In this document: positions 8,611-17,803 of the stretch, one piece after another | How positions within the stretch are numbered: the first letter of the stretch is position 1 | Layout of the letters: the number at the start of each line of letters is the position of its first letter | Origin: Candidatus Omnitrophota bacterium | Lineage (GTDB): Bacteria > Omnitrophota > Omnitrophia > Omnitrophales > Aquincolibacteriaceae | Length of the DNA stretch: 50,279 nt | Direction: 5' to 3' | Assembly: GCA_023247055.1 (NCBI GenBank) | Contig: JAHFHF010000002.1 | Location: forward strand, 84,518 to 134,796 | Notes under the pieces: generated by a model | What the model was told of the DNA's origin: nothing | What the model saw: only the letters and a program-made list of their open reading frames with translations | Databases searched by the model: none | Made by a program: the position numbers and the translations under genes

Positions 8611-8901
8611 CGGAGAGAAAATTCGAGGAAAAAGTTATTATAGAGAGCGGTGACAGGACTGTCAATCAAACGGCACCGGAGAATAGTGAGCCAAATAGCG
8701 GCAGGCTAAACTCATAGAACTATTCCACATTTGAGCACTTTTTTGATTTTCATATTCCAATGCAATGACTTTTAAAAATAACTTCGATCGTGGCGCAAAG
8801 GACAAATTCGGAATAGACAATAGCTATTTTCACACCTAATCGGTTTAGGTTATAATGCCGTCCCGTTTTTAATAAGGTGTTTATCACTCAGAGGAGTTTT
8901 T
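8611..8901. other. Spacer upstream of tRNA-Gly and gpmA
   Basis: About 290 bp without a convincing gene. The right end holds the gpmA promoter candidate (TATAAT at 8851-8856) and ribosome site. The region just right of the tRNA should hold the tRNA promoter, reading leftwards, but no clear consensus boxes were picked out. Confidence 0.5.
8826..8856 (+). promoter_or_regulatory. Probable sigma70 promoter of gpmA with an overlapping palindrome
   Basis: A perfect TATAAT at 8851-8856 lies ~45 bp before the gpmA start, with a weak -35 (TTTCAC, 8828-8833) at 17-bp spacing. Between them sits ACCTAA-TCGGT-TTAGGT, a 6-bp inverted repeat placed where a repressor could block the polymerase. Confidence 0.5.
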
Positions 8902-9537
8902 ATGGCTTATCTCATACTTTTGCGGCACGGGGAATCTCAGTGGAACCTTGAAAACCGTTTTACGGGGTGGGTGGACGTGGAGCTTTCGCCCAAAGGCATG
9001 CAAGAAGCGGCAGCGGCTGGGGGGAAAATCAAAAGTTATCCCATCGACAAGGCTTATACGTCGGTTTTGAAACGCGCGAACAATACCCTGGCCTTGGCGC
9101 TTGAAGCGGCGGGAAAAAAAACCGTGCCTGTGGTCCGCGATAAAGCTTTGAATGAGCGTCATTACGGCGCCCTGCAGGGATTAAACAAGGCCGAAACGGC
9201 CCAAAAGTTCAGCGCCGAACAAGTGCATGTTTGGCGCCGTAGTTACGATGTCCCGCCTCCGGCCGATAAAACTGCGATGAACCCCGAAGGCATCAGCGAA
9301 AGCTTGAAAGATACAGCCGCCAGGACCCTGCCTTATTTTGAAAAATACATTCTGGCGGATCTCAAAGCCGGCAAAAATGTCATTGTTGCCGCCCACGGTA
9401 ATAGTCTGCGCTCGATTGTCATGCATCTGGAAAAAATGACTAAAGAGCAGGTTCTGGAACTGAATATTCCAACCGGCACTCCGATTGTCTATGAAATGGA
9501 TGCGAACCTACACATCCTTTCCAAAAAGATTCTCTGA
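8902..9537 (+). CDS. gpmA: 2,3-bisphosphoglycerate-dependent phosphoglycerate mutase
   Basis: 211 residues, interconverting 3- and 2-phosphoglycerate in the cytoplasm (glycolysis and gluconeogenesis). The phosphohistidine motif LLRHGES is at the N-terminus (H9), followed by NRFTGWVDVELS. ALNERHYGALQGLNK supplies further active-site residues, and AAHGNSLRS contains the second catalytic histidine (H165). These long GpmA-type motifs separate it from general histidine phosphatases. It is shorter than the ~250-residue E. coli form, as in many bacterial short variants. GAGGAG lies 5 nt before the ATG. The gene stands alone downstream of its own promoter. Confidence 0.95.
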   Translation: MAYLILLRHGESQWNLENRFTGWVDVELSPKGMQEAAAAGGKIKSYPIDKAYTSVLKRANNTLALALEAAGKKTVPVVRDKALNERHYGALQGLNKAETAQKFSAEQVHVWRRSYDVPPPADKTAMNPEGISESLKDTAARTLPYFEKYILADLKAGKNVIVAAHGNSLRSIVMHLEKMTKEQVLELNIPTGTPIVYEMDANLHILSKKIL

Positions 9538-9620
9538 AACAGGGTTTTGCTTGCAAAAAAACTCTATCCTGCCATTGCGCTGAGCGCGCATTCTTTAAAA
9601 AGCTTCCGCGCTAAAAAATT

Positions 9621-11141
9621 ATGAGCGACGACGTCTCCCAAAAGCAAAAAAAGCATCTTCTTAAAAATCCGGTTGTGTGGCTGGGGTGCGCCATCGTGTT
9701 TTATCTGATGCTGATGCTGCCTCAATACCGTTCGCTTCCTCTGGGTAATGACAGCCTTATTTATCTAGGCATTGCAGAAAATGCGGCCCTGGACCCCGGT
9801 AAAATTTTCCGTTCCGATTACTATAATCGCTATCACCCCTCTCATTTTATTTTATCTTCGTCGGTTTACCGCTTCATGGGGTTTGATAAAACAGCCCATG
9901 GGGCCGCGCTGCTGGCCATCCATACTCTAAGCGCCTGGCTGTTGTTTTACTGGCTGCGCCGGTTAGGCACAGCAGCAGGTCTCGCTTTGTTTGGCTCCGT
10001 TTTGTTCCTTTTTTTCAGCGCGCAGTGGGGCTTGATGTACGATTTTTCACAATTGTGGCGCCTCGAAGAAGCTTTTTTTATGCTGGGGGCCCTCATTCAT
10101 TTTTATGACTTTGTCCGTTCAGGCCAAAAAAAATCCTGGATTTTATGCCTGCTCTTTTTTGCAGGCGCGCTGGGTTCAGGAGAAGAGGCCGTTTTTTTAC
10201 CGGCTTTTTTTGTTTTGATCATTTTCATTCAACCCAGTGATTTAAAGACCCGGTTGAAGCAATCCTGTTTGTGGGCAGGGCCTTTTTGGGCCTTAACTTT
10301 GATTTATTTCTGGATGTGCGTGATGGCGGGCGGCGTACGCGACTCCCCCCTGTCTCTGGGCTGGCATATCGCATTGAACCCTTTTTATTCTGTCAAAGAA
10401 TTGATCCATTTGTTTTTCATTCCCCGGACTGAACATCTTTACGGCCTGCCCTGGAAGCCGGCGGGAATCCGTATATTTCCACTGCTTGTAATTGCAGGAT
10501 TGACCGCATTCGTCATGCGAAAAAGTCCGGAAGGCCCAGGCGGATTTTTTTTCCGGTTAGTCCGTGATCCCGTTTTTCTTTTGGGACTGGCGATTGCCGC
10601 GGGGATGTCACTGCCCTATTTAATGATCGCCAAACCGCCGGCTGCGGAAGCCTGGCCGCCGGTACGCTATCTTTATTTACCGGGTATCGGAGCCATTATG
10701 ATGCTCACGGCCCTGGCCGGCCGCCTTTGGTTTTCGCTGGAAGACTGGGCCGCCGGAAAAACAAAAACGGCCTTAAAATTTCTATTTCTGGTTATTTTAG
10801 GATTTATGCCTTTGCTGAATCTGCGCACAATCTTGATCATGCGCGAAAAAATAAACACCGCGCTTCTCTCGGCGGCTCAAAAAGAAGAACCCATCATCAT
10901 TGCTTTTGTCAATCAATTGAGAAACCGCTACGAGTTTTTTCCAGAAACGGCCGTTCTGGTCCTGCAAAATTCACCTCTGCCCCCGGCGCGACTGCGCCAG
11001 CTTCTGCCAGCTTATTATGAAATCCGGCCGGATCAAATGTTTATCAGCGCTTCGGGACAGGAAAGTCCCGAAGCGCCTGTAAAAAATGGACAAAACATCA
11101 TTACTTTGAAGTGGGTTGCCGGCCGACTGCTTGAAGCTTAA
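9621..11141 (+). CDS. Polytopic membrane protein, GT-C glycosyltransferase-like
   Basis: 506 residues. After a short basic N-terminus (MSDDVSQKQKKHLLKNP) come about eleven hydrophobic segments. The first extracytoplasmic loop carries LGNDSLIYLGIAENA and DYYNRYHPSHF, a pattern of acidic and histidine residues after the first helix that recalls polyprenyl-phosphate-sugar transferases. No family can be named with confidence. No clear ribosome site precedes the ATG. Its 3' end overlaps that of the convergent GT2 gene by 4 bp. A role in transferring a sugar to an envelope glycan or protein at the outer face of the inner membrane is inferred. Confidence 0.7.
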   Translation: MSDDVSQKQKKHLLKNPVVWLGCAIVFYLMLMLPQYRSLPLGNDSLIYLGIAENAALDPGKIFRSDYYNRYHPSHFILSSSVYRFMGFDKTAHGAALLAIHTLSAWLLFYWLRRLGTAAGLALFGSVLFLFFSAQWGLMYDFSQLWRLEEAFFMLGALIHFYDFVRSGQKKSWILCLLFFAGALGSGEEAVFLPAFFVLIIFIQPSDLKTRLKQSCLWAGPFWALTLIYFWMCVMAGGVRDSPLSLGWHIALNPFYSVKELIHLFFIPRTEHLYGLPWKPAGIRIFPLLVIAGLTAFVMRKSPEGPGGFFFRLVRDPVFLLGLAIAAGMSLPYLMIAKPPAAEAWPPVRYLYLPGIGAIMMLTALAGRLWFSLEDWAAGKTKTALKFLFLVILGFMPLLNLRTILIMREKINTALLSAAQKEEPIIIAFVNQLRNRYEFFPETAVLVLQNSPLPPARLRQLLPAYYEIRPDQMFISASGQESPEAPVKNGQNIITLKWVAGRLLEA

Positions 11142-11887
11142 GGCTTTTGCGAAGAAGGTTTTGACGCGAGGCGCTTAAAACGCAGCGCAAGCAAATGGCA
11201 GAGGGTCGTCAGGGCATTGAGGATGTCCTGGAATTTCATTTTGGATTCGCCCATGACCCGCGCGGGCAAATGAATCGGCACTTCGATGGTTGAAACACCG
11301 GCCAGCCAAAGCTGATTGAGGCTTTCAAAAAAGAAAGAGTAACTATCCGACTTAACCCCGTCAAAAATCCCAGGGTCAATCGTTTCCAGGTTGTAACACC
11401 GGAAAGCATTCGTGGCGTCAAAGGGCATGCCCAAAACAATCATGGTCATGTAATGAACGGATTTGGTAAGCAGGCGGCGGTGGAGCGGCCAATCCTCAAG
11501 GCTGCGAATGTTCAAATAGCGGTTGCCGACCACAAGGTCATATTCCTCAGCTTCTCTTAAAAATTTTGGAATGTAAGCGGGCGGATGGGTGAAATCGCAG
11601 TCCATGGTCACAAGCCGCTTGTAACCCTGCTCGTAAGCATAGCGAATGGCTTCTTTGTGGGCAGAACCGATACCCAGCTTGCCGGAACGGTGCTTGACGC
11701 TCAGATTGGGATGAGTCACTTTTAAAGATTCCGCAACTTGCCCCGTCCCATCCGGCGAATTGTCATCAACAACTAGGATGTCACAGGGGATGCCAAGAGC
11801 ATTGATTTCTTCAACCAGGCGCACGACATTCTTGGCCTCGTTGTAGGTGGGTGTTGTGACCAGTGTTGACGGGCGGGAAGAGTTCAA
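11138..11887 (-). CDS. Family 2 glycosyltransferase, polyprenyl-phosphate mannose/glucose synthase (DPM1-like)
   Basis: 249 residues. TTPTYNEAKNV opens the GT-A fold, DILVVDDNSPDGTG binds the nucleotide sugar, VTMDCDFTHPP is the DPM1-type metal site, and GNRY and the ARVMGESKM region are conserved in dolichyl/polyprenol-phosphate sugar synthases. Such enzymes make lipid-phosphate sugars that GT-C enzymes use, and two GT-C-like genes flank it. The start is TTG at 11887, with AAGGA a few bases upstream and no better ATG before the first motif. It stands alone and converges on the 9621 gene. Confidence 0.88.
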   Translation of the reverse strand: MNSSRPSTLVTTPTYNEAKNVVRLVEEINALGIPCDILVVDDNSPDGTGQVAESLKVTHPNLSVKHRSGKLGIGSAHKEAIRYAYEQGYKRLVTMDCDFTHPPAYIPKFLREAEEYDLVVGNRYLNIRSLEDWPLHRRLLTKSVHYMTMIVLGMPFDATNAFRCYNLETIDPGIFDGVKSDSYSFFFESLNQLWLAGVSTIEVPIHLPARVMGESKMKFQDILNALTTLCHLLALRFKRLASKPSSQKP

Positions 11888-12086
11888 AAGGTCCTTAGGT
11901 GCCGAAGTTTTTGAGATCCGGAAGTCATGTGAGAAATTGATTTTTGTATCTTACTTAAAAGGGACTTGTCTTGTCAATTTGCATTGACGGTCTTTTGTCT
12001 TTCTGCTACTTTGACATTTCACACTTTTCTCCTGGCATGACGGGACCGCATCCCGGTTTGAAACACGAGTTTAACTCCTTGCTTTT

Positions 12087-13844
12087 ATGAGCGTTCTCAC
12101 CCGCATTCTGACCCGCAGCAGTTATGTTTTGCTGGCCGCGTGCCTCGCAGCGTCCATCTTCGCCGCCCTGTGGCTGTTTACAACCCCGTACTCTGTATGG
12201 ACGCATCAAATTCTGGAAAAAATCGGAAAACTTCAGCAAATCAAAGAGTTTGAAGAAAATTTCATGCCCCTTAAAAAATTTTATTTTTTGCGCGCAGCGA
12301 TGTTCTCTTGCGTTGTTTTTCTTGCTGGAGCTTTCGCTTTGCTGCTGCGTTTTCAAGAAAAGGTTTCTGTTTTTTTTGAAAAAACGACAGGGATCTTAAG
12401 CGGGTTTTTCCGCGCGACCCTCGAAGTCTTCGGAGCTCTCGGTCAAAAAGAAAAAATCGCCTGCCTTTTAGCGATAACGCTCTTACTCCTGTGGCGGATC
12501 AAACTCCTGTTTTTTATTCCGCTGAATTATGATGAAGCTTATTCTTTTTTGAATTTTTCATCGCGCGGTCCCCTGGTTGCCGCAACTTATTACAAAGCGC
12601 CTAATAATCATATTTTTTTCTCGATTCTCTCGAGTCTATTCGTCCAACTGCCGCTGGGCCCGACTTTAGCCATACGGCTGCCCGCCTTTTTGGCCTCCGG
12701 GCTCGCTTCGTGTCTGCTCTTTGTCCTGATAGGAAAACTGGCGTCACCGCGGGCAGGACTCGCGACCGCAACCCTGTTTTCTTTTTCGATTCCCATCACT
12801 CTTTATGCCATCCTCGGGCGCGGCTACAGCTTCGTCATTCTTTTTTTTCTGGCAGGACTGCATGCGGCCTTTAAAATTATCCGCGGTGGATCTGCTTTTT
12901 ATTGGGTTTTTTTATCCGCCGCCTGCATCTTGGGCATGTTCACCACGCCGGTCTTTGCAGATCCGGCGGCGCTATTTTACCTTTTTATTTTGTGGCAATT
13001 GCTGAGTCAGAAAAAACGGCCGTGGAAAGAAATGGTTTTGTCAGGAACGGCTGTCGCTTTGCTGACGGCGATGTGCTACATCCCCGCTTTGGTCGTCAGC
13101 GGCGTAACCGCTTTCATGCATCCCTCGGTGCTGCCGGATAACCGCCAGGAAGTCATCCAGGCCATGCCTGTTTATCTGGCGGATATGTTCGACTGGCTTA
13201 CAGGAAGCAGGCGCCCCTTCGGCCTTTTAGCGGCTGGTTTTGCGGTGCCTGCCCTGGGATGGCTGGCTTTCAAAAAAACGGGCGGAATCAAACTTTTTGC
13301 GCAATGCGCCCTGCTATTCTTGGCGTCTCCGCCTTTTTTTGCCGTCGTGCATGCCGTCCAGGCTTACTTCCGGATTTGGATTTATCTGATTATTTTTTTA
13401 GCTGCGAGTTTGCCCCTTTTTTTCTTTCATGGCGGCGGACGGGAGAAATCCGCAGCGCATCCATTCCCTTTCGCAAACAGCCTTGTCACGATCCTGTGTA
13501 TCTTTACCGCTGCTTTTGGAATGATCCGGTTTGATACCTGGCACCGGGAACATTTTCTGACCGATTGCCGCGTGGGCGGATATATCCGCTCTTTGACCGG
13601 AAGGCCGCTGCAGTCGATTTATACGGATTACGATCATTTTGATGTGCTGTTCCGGTATCAAAATCGAAAGAACCGATTCCGGATGAATTCCGGAACTTTA
13701 CCGTTCGATGAAAATCAAAATTATGATCTTGTCGTACTCAAAAAGCCCTTGTTCCTGCCCGGCTCATTGCTTGAACGCCATTACCAGCTTCACTTCGATG
13801 ATCCGTCATTTCAGGCATTGATCTCTAAAGCCGCTGAGAAATAG
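12087..13844 (+). CDS. GT-C family membrane glycosyltransferase (ArnT/PMT-like, GT39 type)
   Basis: 585 residues. A long N-terminal section with two hydrophobic segments (residues ~10-35 and ~75-95) precedes the core, where PLNYDEAYSFLNF supplies the Asp-Glu pair after the first core helix that is typical of ArnT and protein mannosyltransferases. APNNHIFFSIL, AIRLPAFLASGLA and further helices follow. It ends with a soluble stretch containing YTDYDHFDVLF. The likely reaction is transfer of a sugar from a polyprenyl-phosphate donor on the outer face of the membrane. It precedes a DPM1-like gene that could make that donor. Confidence 0.8.
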   Translation: MSVLTRILTRSSYVLLAACLAASIFAALWLFTTPYSVWTHQILEKIGKLQQIKEFEENFMPLKKFYFLRAAMFSCVVFLAGAFALLLRFQEKVSVFFEKTTGILSGFFRATLEVFGALGQKEKIACLLAITLLLLWRIKLLFFIPLNYDEAYSFLNFSSRGPLVAATYYKAPNNHIFFSILSSLFVQLPLGPTLAIRLPAFLASGLASCLLFVLIGKLASPRAGLATATLFSFSIPITLYAILGRGYSFVILFFLAGLHAAFKIIRGGSAFYWVFLSAACILGMFTTPVFADPAALFYLFILWQLLSQKKRPWKEMVLSGTAVALLTAMCYIPALVVSGVTAFMHPSVLPDNRQEVIQAMPVYLADMFDWLTGSRRPFGLLAAGFAVPALGWLAFKKTGGIKLFAQCALLFLASPPFFAVVHAVQAYFRIWIYLIIFLAASLPLFFFHGGGREKSAAHPFPFANSLVTILCIFTAAFGMIRFDTWHREHFLTDCRVGGYIRSLTGRPLQSIYTDYDHFDVLFRYQNRKNRFRMNSGTLPFDENQNYDLVVLKKPLFLPGSLLERHYQLHFDDPSFQALISKAAEK

Positions 13845-13913
13845 CTGCTGAAAATTGCTTTGACTTTTCAAACAGTGGTTTGTTACTCTAAAGAATGCTT
13901 CACCTAAAATAAA

Positions 13914-14708
13914 ATGCCTTCTATAAAAACGCGCCCTGACCCGGCAACCTCCCCGTTTTTTGCCAGCGATCAACCTGGCGTTGAGAAAAATCTGAAAATT
14001 CTGACCGTTTCCATCATCATCCCTGTTCTAAACGAAGAAAAAACATTGCGCGAGATCATCCGCCGCGTTCAGGCGGTCGAACTCCGCACAGGGATTAAAA
14101 AAGATATTCTGGTGGTCGATGACGGCTCACAAGACTGCACGCGGGAAATTCTCTCAAGCATTCCGGATATCCGTTATTTCCTCCATGCCAAAAATCAGGG
14201 GAAAGGCGCCGCGATTAAAACCGGAATCCGCGAGGCTTTGGGCGAAGCCATTATCATTCAGGACGCGGATTTAGAGTATGACCCCAGCGATTACAATACG
14301 CTGCTGGCGCCTCTTGCAGAGGGAAAATGCGATTTTGTGATGGGGTCGCGTTTTCTTCTGGATCGGCCCCGTTTTTTCATCAGGGAAAGCGCCCCGTTTT
14401 TTTCACATTATATCGGCAACCACATGATTATTTTTCTCACCAACCTGCTATACGGTCAGAAAAACACCGATTACGAAGGCTGCTACAAAGCTTTTCGCCG
14501 CGAACTGGCTTTATCCCTGCAGATTCAAGCGGATGGCTTTGAATTTGATAATGAACTGATTTGTAAATGCCTGCGCCGGGGCCATAAAATCCTGGAAGTC
14601 CCCATCCACTATGCTCCCCGCCTCTACACCGAGGGCAAAAAAATCAAATGGAAAGACGGGCTCCGGATGCTTTGGAGTATTGTCAAATGGCGGTTTTTGC
14701 CGTTTTGA
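13914..14708 (+). CDS. Family 2 glycosyltransferase, DPM1-like
   Basis: 264 residues. [14 protein letters not shown] starts the GT-A fold, [13 protein letters not shown] and [12 protein letters not shown] follow, and [11 protein letters not shown] is the metal-binding DAD with the usual LEY extension of polyprenyl-phosphate glucose/mannose synthases. No membrane segments are visible, so it is cytoplasmic or peripheral. It lies 69 bp behind the GT39-like gene on the same strand, which suggests donor synthesis for it. The N-terminal ~30 residues are non-conserved, so a later start cannot be excluded. No strong ribosome site is seen. Confidence 0.87.
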   Translation: MPSIKTRPDPATSPFFASDQPGVEKNLKILTVSIIIPVLNEEKTLREIIRRVQAVELRTGIKKDILVVDDGSQDCTREILSSIPDIRYFLHAKNQGKGAAIKTGIREALGEAIIIQDADLEYDPSDYNTLLAPLAEGKCDFVMGSRFLLDRPRFFIRESAPFFSHYIGNHMIIFLTNLLYGQKNTDYEGCYKAFRRELALSLQIQADGFEFDNELICKCLRRGHKILEVPIHYAPRLYTEGKKIKWKDGLRMLWSIVKWRFLPF

Positions 14709-14725
14709 AAGGGCTTACGGCTTTT

Positions 14726-16156
14726 TTAAAATTGAAAGTAGATGAACGTGACCGAGTCCCGCACGCCGAAGATGATGATGAGTTGCAGCAAAATAAAATA
14801 GACCAGCCCGCGCAAAGGTGCGGGGTATCTAAAAATAAAAAGAGAATCCTTCCAGCGCGCCTCAAAAATTTGCGCTGCCAGCAAAGGCGCGATTAAAAAA
14901 AGAAAATGGAAAAGACCCAGAAAATAAGTCTGGGCCGGATCAAAACGCAGCCAAAAACTCTGCAGCATCGCAAAAGCCTGCCCGGCCGAAGAGGCGCGGA
15001 AAAAAAGCCAGCCCAAACAGACCAAATGAAAAAAGAGCAGGATGTTTAAAAAGCGGATGATTTTCCCCGGCTGGGATGACGGGACCTCCTGCTGTTCGGG
15101 CGTGTGAACAGCCGCCCCGGCCAAGCGATAAACAATCAGCAGAACCCCGTGATAGATGCCCCACAGGATAAAAGTCCAAGCCGCGCCATGCCAAAGCCCT
15201 CCGAGAAACATAGTAATGAACAAATTGCGCAACGTTTTAAACTGTCCTTTGCGATTGCCTCCAAGCGGAATATACAGGTAATCCCTCAGCCAAGTTGAAA
15301 GGCTGATGTGCCAATGCTGCCAAAACTCGCCCGGATTGGCGGCGAAATAGGGCTGTTTAAAATTGATCATCAGTTCAAACCCCATCAATTTTGCCAAACC
15401 TCTCGCGATGTTGGAATAGCCCGCAAAGTCACAGAAGATTTGAAAGGCAAAGGCGTAGACGGCCAGTAAAACATCCATGGCGCGGTAAGGCGGCGGCGCG
15501 TTGAAAATAGGATCCACAATGCCGGCGAGATTATCCGCAATGACCACTTTTTGATAGAGGCCCCACAGAATCAAATAGCAGCCTTCCCTTACGCTCTGCG
15601 CGGTCACTTGCCGGGGCTGAAGCACTTGGGGCAGAAGATGGGTGGCGCGTTCGATCGGGCCTGCGACCAGCTGCGGGAAAAATGAAACAAAAACGGCAAA
15701 ATCAAAAAATCGCTGCGCCGGCTGAAGCTTCCGGCGGTACACGTCAATGGTATAACTCATGGTTTGGAAGGTATAAAAAGAAACGCCGATGGGCAGGATA
15801 ATATTCAGCGTCGTAACATGCAGCTGCCAGCCGAAAGAGCCGGCCAAGGCTATAAAACTATGCGCAAAAAAATTGAAGTATTTAAAAAAACCCAAAATCG
15901 TCAGGCTGAGAAGCAGGCTGAGGGTGAGCAAAGTCCGCCGTTCGGCCGCATTTTGGCTGGTCCCAATGCGCCGGCCGAAGTAATAATCCGCAGTGGTCGA
16001 AAGTAACAAAAGGCCCAGGAAACGCCAGTCCCACCAGCCGTAGAAGATGTAACTCGCTGCCAGGAGTAAGCGGTTCTGCCCGCGGTGGCTGGCCAGGCGG
16101 TAAAGCGGATAGAAGATGGCAAAGAAGACGGCAAAGGTGACGGAGTTAAAAAGCAT
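14726..16156 (-). CDS. MBOAT family O-acyltransferase (AlgI/DltB-like)
   Basis: 476 residues with about eleven membrane helices. Hallmarks are the N-terminal MLFNSVTFAVFF, SYIFYGWWDWRF, IGVSFYTFQTMSY, FPQLVAGPIERA, FWQHWHISLSTWLRDY and GGLWHGAAWTF, with the probable catalytic histidine at 323. Family members move acyl groups, often acetyl, across the membrane to extracytoplasmic polysaccharides such as alginate. Its start overlaps the stop of the SGNH gene by 1 bp (TAATG), so the two form a coupled acylation pair. The target is presumably the glycan made by the neighbouring transferases. Confidence 0.92.
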   Translation of the reverse strand: MLFNSVTFAVFFAIFYPLYRLASHRGQNRLLLAASYIFYGWWDWRFLGLLLLSTTADYYFGRRIGTSQNAAERRTLLTLSLLLSLTILGFFKYFNFFAHSFIALAGSFGWQLHVTTLNIILPIGVSFYTFQTMSYTIDVYRRKLQPAQRFFDFAVFVSFFPQLVAGPIERATHLLPQVLQPRQVTAQSVREGCYLILWGLYQKVVIADNLAGIVDPIFNAPPPYRAMDVLLAVYAFAFQIFCDFAGYSNIARGLAKLMGFELMINFKQPYFAANPGEFWQHWHISLSTWLRDYLYIPLGGNRKGQFKTLRNLFITMFLGGLWHGAAWTFILWGIYHGVLLIVYRLAGAAVHTPEQQEVPSSQPGKIIRFLNILLFFHLVCLGWLFFRASSAGQAFAMLQSFWLRFDPAQTYFLGLFHFLFLIAPLLAAQIFEARWKDSLFIFRYPAPLRGLVYFILLQLIIIFGVRDSVTFIYFQF

Positions 16157-17256
16157 TATTCATGCCGCCATTGTTTGAGAAAAGACTCCGCGATCAGTTT
16201 GTGGCCCTTTTCATTCCAGTGCACATCGCCCGGGATAAAATAATCCCACAGCACCTGCCGGTAGGGGCGTCCATTGATGAAATCGGGAAAGAAATTCATA
16301 AACGAGGCTTGATGAGTCTCGGCCCAGTTTTTCCAAAAGCGCACCTGAATGGAATCCCGGTCCTGATAAAAAATGTGGTCCGGCCAGGGATAAACGGCTA
16401 TTGTGAGTTTGATGCCATGTTTTTGAAGCAAGGCCTGGAGGGCGTTCATATGTTCCTCGGCTCTTTGCAGCCCCTGGCGTCCGAACTCTTCGTAAAGTTC
16501 CTTTTTGACAGTCCAAAGAGCGCTGCGGCGCTTAAAACTTTTTTCCTGCATGGTGAACGAGCGGTGGATGGCAGCAAGGGTCCGGCCCAGAATCGAATTG
16601 TCTTTAAGGAATTGGTTGAGAACTACGGACCAATGGCGGTCTTGTTGATCCTCCGCCTCAGGCCGTTTGCGGACGCGGCCTGCTTCGTCTTCATAAAACC
16701 CATGGGCTTCATCCGCAATATCTCCGGCATCGAGAAACACCACAAGCTCATCAAACTTCAACCCTTTCGATTCCAATAAATACTGCGTTTTCTTGTAGTA
16801 AATCAGAGGCGAATAAAGCGTGACGCCGCCATTCAACACCTCGATTCCGTCTTTCTCGAGGTCCTTCTGCAGAAGTCCGGCGAACGTTTTCTCAAAATCA
16901 TAACCCGCGCCTTCCGTGAACGAATCTCCAAGAAGGAGGATGCGCTGTTTGGCAGGCGTCAGGCTGACGTCACGTACGCGGGCATCTCTAAAACCCAGAG
17001 AGTTTGTTTTGAGGCGATAAATATAAAAGGCCCAGGTCATCGCCATGTCTTGATTGGGTTTGAAGTCATGGTGATAAGGGATGGATTCGTCCTTGATCGC
17101 AGCAAAATCCGTCTGAATGCGGTCCCGTTCCAGTTTTTGCTGCTGAAGGACGTGGGTAAAAATACGGCCGGCCGTAAAATCAGCCGTTAAAAAAATGAGC
17201 AGGGAAAAAAAAGCCGCTAAGGCTGTTTTATCAGCGGGAGTGGTAAGTGAAGGCAT
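16156..17256 (-). CDS. SGNH hydrolase-fold protein, partner of the MBOAT acyltransferase
   Basis: 366 residues with an N-terminal membrane anchor (residues ~10-30), so the domain lies outside the inner membrane. The catalytic serine sits in LLLGDSFTEG (S112), and the Asp-His pair in PGDVHWNEKGH (D344, H346). The Asn of block III may be in VLNGG, while the oxyanion region LVVFLDAGDIAD is noncanonical. MBOAT plus SGNH pairs (AlgI with AlgJ/AlgX, PatA/PatB, DltB/DltD) pass acyl groups to polymers outside the membrane. By that analogy this protein performs the final transfer. Its own promoter was not identified. Confidence 0.85.
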   Translation of the reverse strand: MPSLTTPADKTALAAFFSLLIFLTADFTAGRIFTHVLQQQKLERDRIQTDFAAIKDESIPYHHDFKPNQDMAMTWAFYIYRLKTNSLGFRDARVRDVSLTPAKQRILLLGDSFTEGAGYDFEKTFAGLLQKDLEKDGIEVLNGGVTLYSPLIYYKKTQYLLESKGLKFDELVVFLDAGDIADEAHGFYEDEAGRVRKRPEAEDQQDRHWSVVLNQFLKDNSILGRTLAAIHRSFTMQEKSFKRRSALWTVKKELYEEFGRQGLQRAEEHMNALQALLQKHGIKLTIAVYPWPDHIFYQDRDSIQVRFWKNWAETHQASFMNFFPDFINGRPYRQVLWDYFIPGDVHWNEKGHKLIAESFLKQWRHE

Positions 17257-17540
17257 GGGTCAATATTTCGCTCGAGCAATAATTCCGTTCCGCATCAACA
17301 TCGTAAAAATAAGGAGTATGGGAGAAATGAATATTAGCATGACTCCGCTTCAACACGCTATAAGTGATTGTCCGGCACAGTTCCCTTTAACGTGGCGCGA
17401 AAACAGGGAATCTTCCATTGACAAGGCCTGCGGTCTTACCCGATAATACCGATTCTTCACTGCTGTTCCGAAATCGTTCTAACCATTGCCAATATAATAG
17501 GTTGAGTGATCTAAGATGTCTCGCTGCCCATCGGCCGCGA
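17257..17540. other. Divergent intergenic region between the acylation pair and the ATP synthase operon
   Basis: 284 bp. It holds the strong atp promoter candidate at 17418-17447. A short frame at 17327 (MNISMTPLQHAI) has GGAG nearby but no recognisable content, and it runs through the promoter, so it is not called as a gene. Confidence 0.5.
17418..17447 (+). promoter_or_regulatory. Probable sigma70 promoter of the ATP synthase operon
   Basis: A consensus TTGACA (17418-17423) is followed after 18 bp by GATAAT (17442-17447). It lies ~95 bp before the first gene of the operon and faces it. No other box pair of this quality was seen before atpB. Confidence 0.65.
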
Positions 17541-17798
17541 ATGAGGACCGTGGTGCCAAGTCCAAAAAATGACGCCTATAAGCAATTTTGGATCCTTGGA
17601 ATTGCAATGATGGTCCCTTTGGTTTTGCTGGGCGGGCCTTTGGCAGGCTATTTGTTGTGGCGATTCATTGCGGTGAAGTTTTGGGGGTTGTCATCCGGCT
17701 GGATGCCTCTCTTTATTGTCCTTGGAATTCTGGCATCCGGGATTCAGGTTGCGCGTTTAATTAAACAAATACAAGATTCTGACTCAACTCGAAAATAG
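17541..17798 (+). CDS. AtpZ/AtpI-like small membrane protein
   Basis: 85 residues from the ATG at 17541; a GTG at 17550 is an alternative. Two membrane helices (residues ~17-38 and ~52-70) are separated by a short loop and end in a basic tail, KQFWILGIAMMVPLV...VARLIKQI. Position directly before atpB and this topology fit the AtpZ/AtpI (ATPase gene 1) group, thought to help c-ring assembly or Mg2+ supply. Sequence match to the family is only general. The open frame extends upstream to 17418 but overlaps the promoter, so the shorter start is preferred. It ends 5 bp before atpB. Confidence 0.65.
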   Translation: MRTVVPSPKNDAYKQFWILGIAMMVPLVLLGGPLAGYLLWRFIAVKFWGLSSGWMPLFIVLGILASGIQVARLIKQIQDSDSTRK

Positions 17799-17803
17799 TC
17801 ATC

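Noticed and set aside
13860..13889. Promoter for the GT2 gene at 13914
   Set aside because: TTGACT is good, but the -10 candidate TACTCT is poor; transcription from the upstream GT39-like gene is more likely.
16162..16779. 205-codon plus-strand frame inside the SGNH gene
   Set aside because: The minus-strand gene has a complete active site in this stretch; the plus frame has no motif and no upstream signals.
17327..17446. Short frame MNISMTPLQHAI before the atp operon
   Set aside because: It runs across the likely promoter and has no recognisable features, although a GGAG lies nearby.
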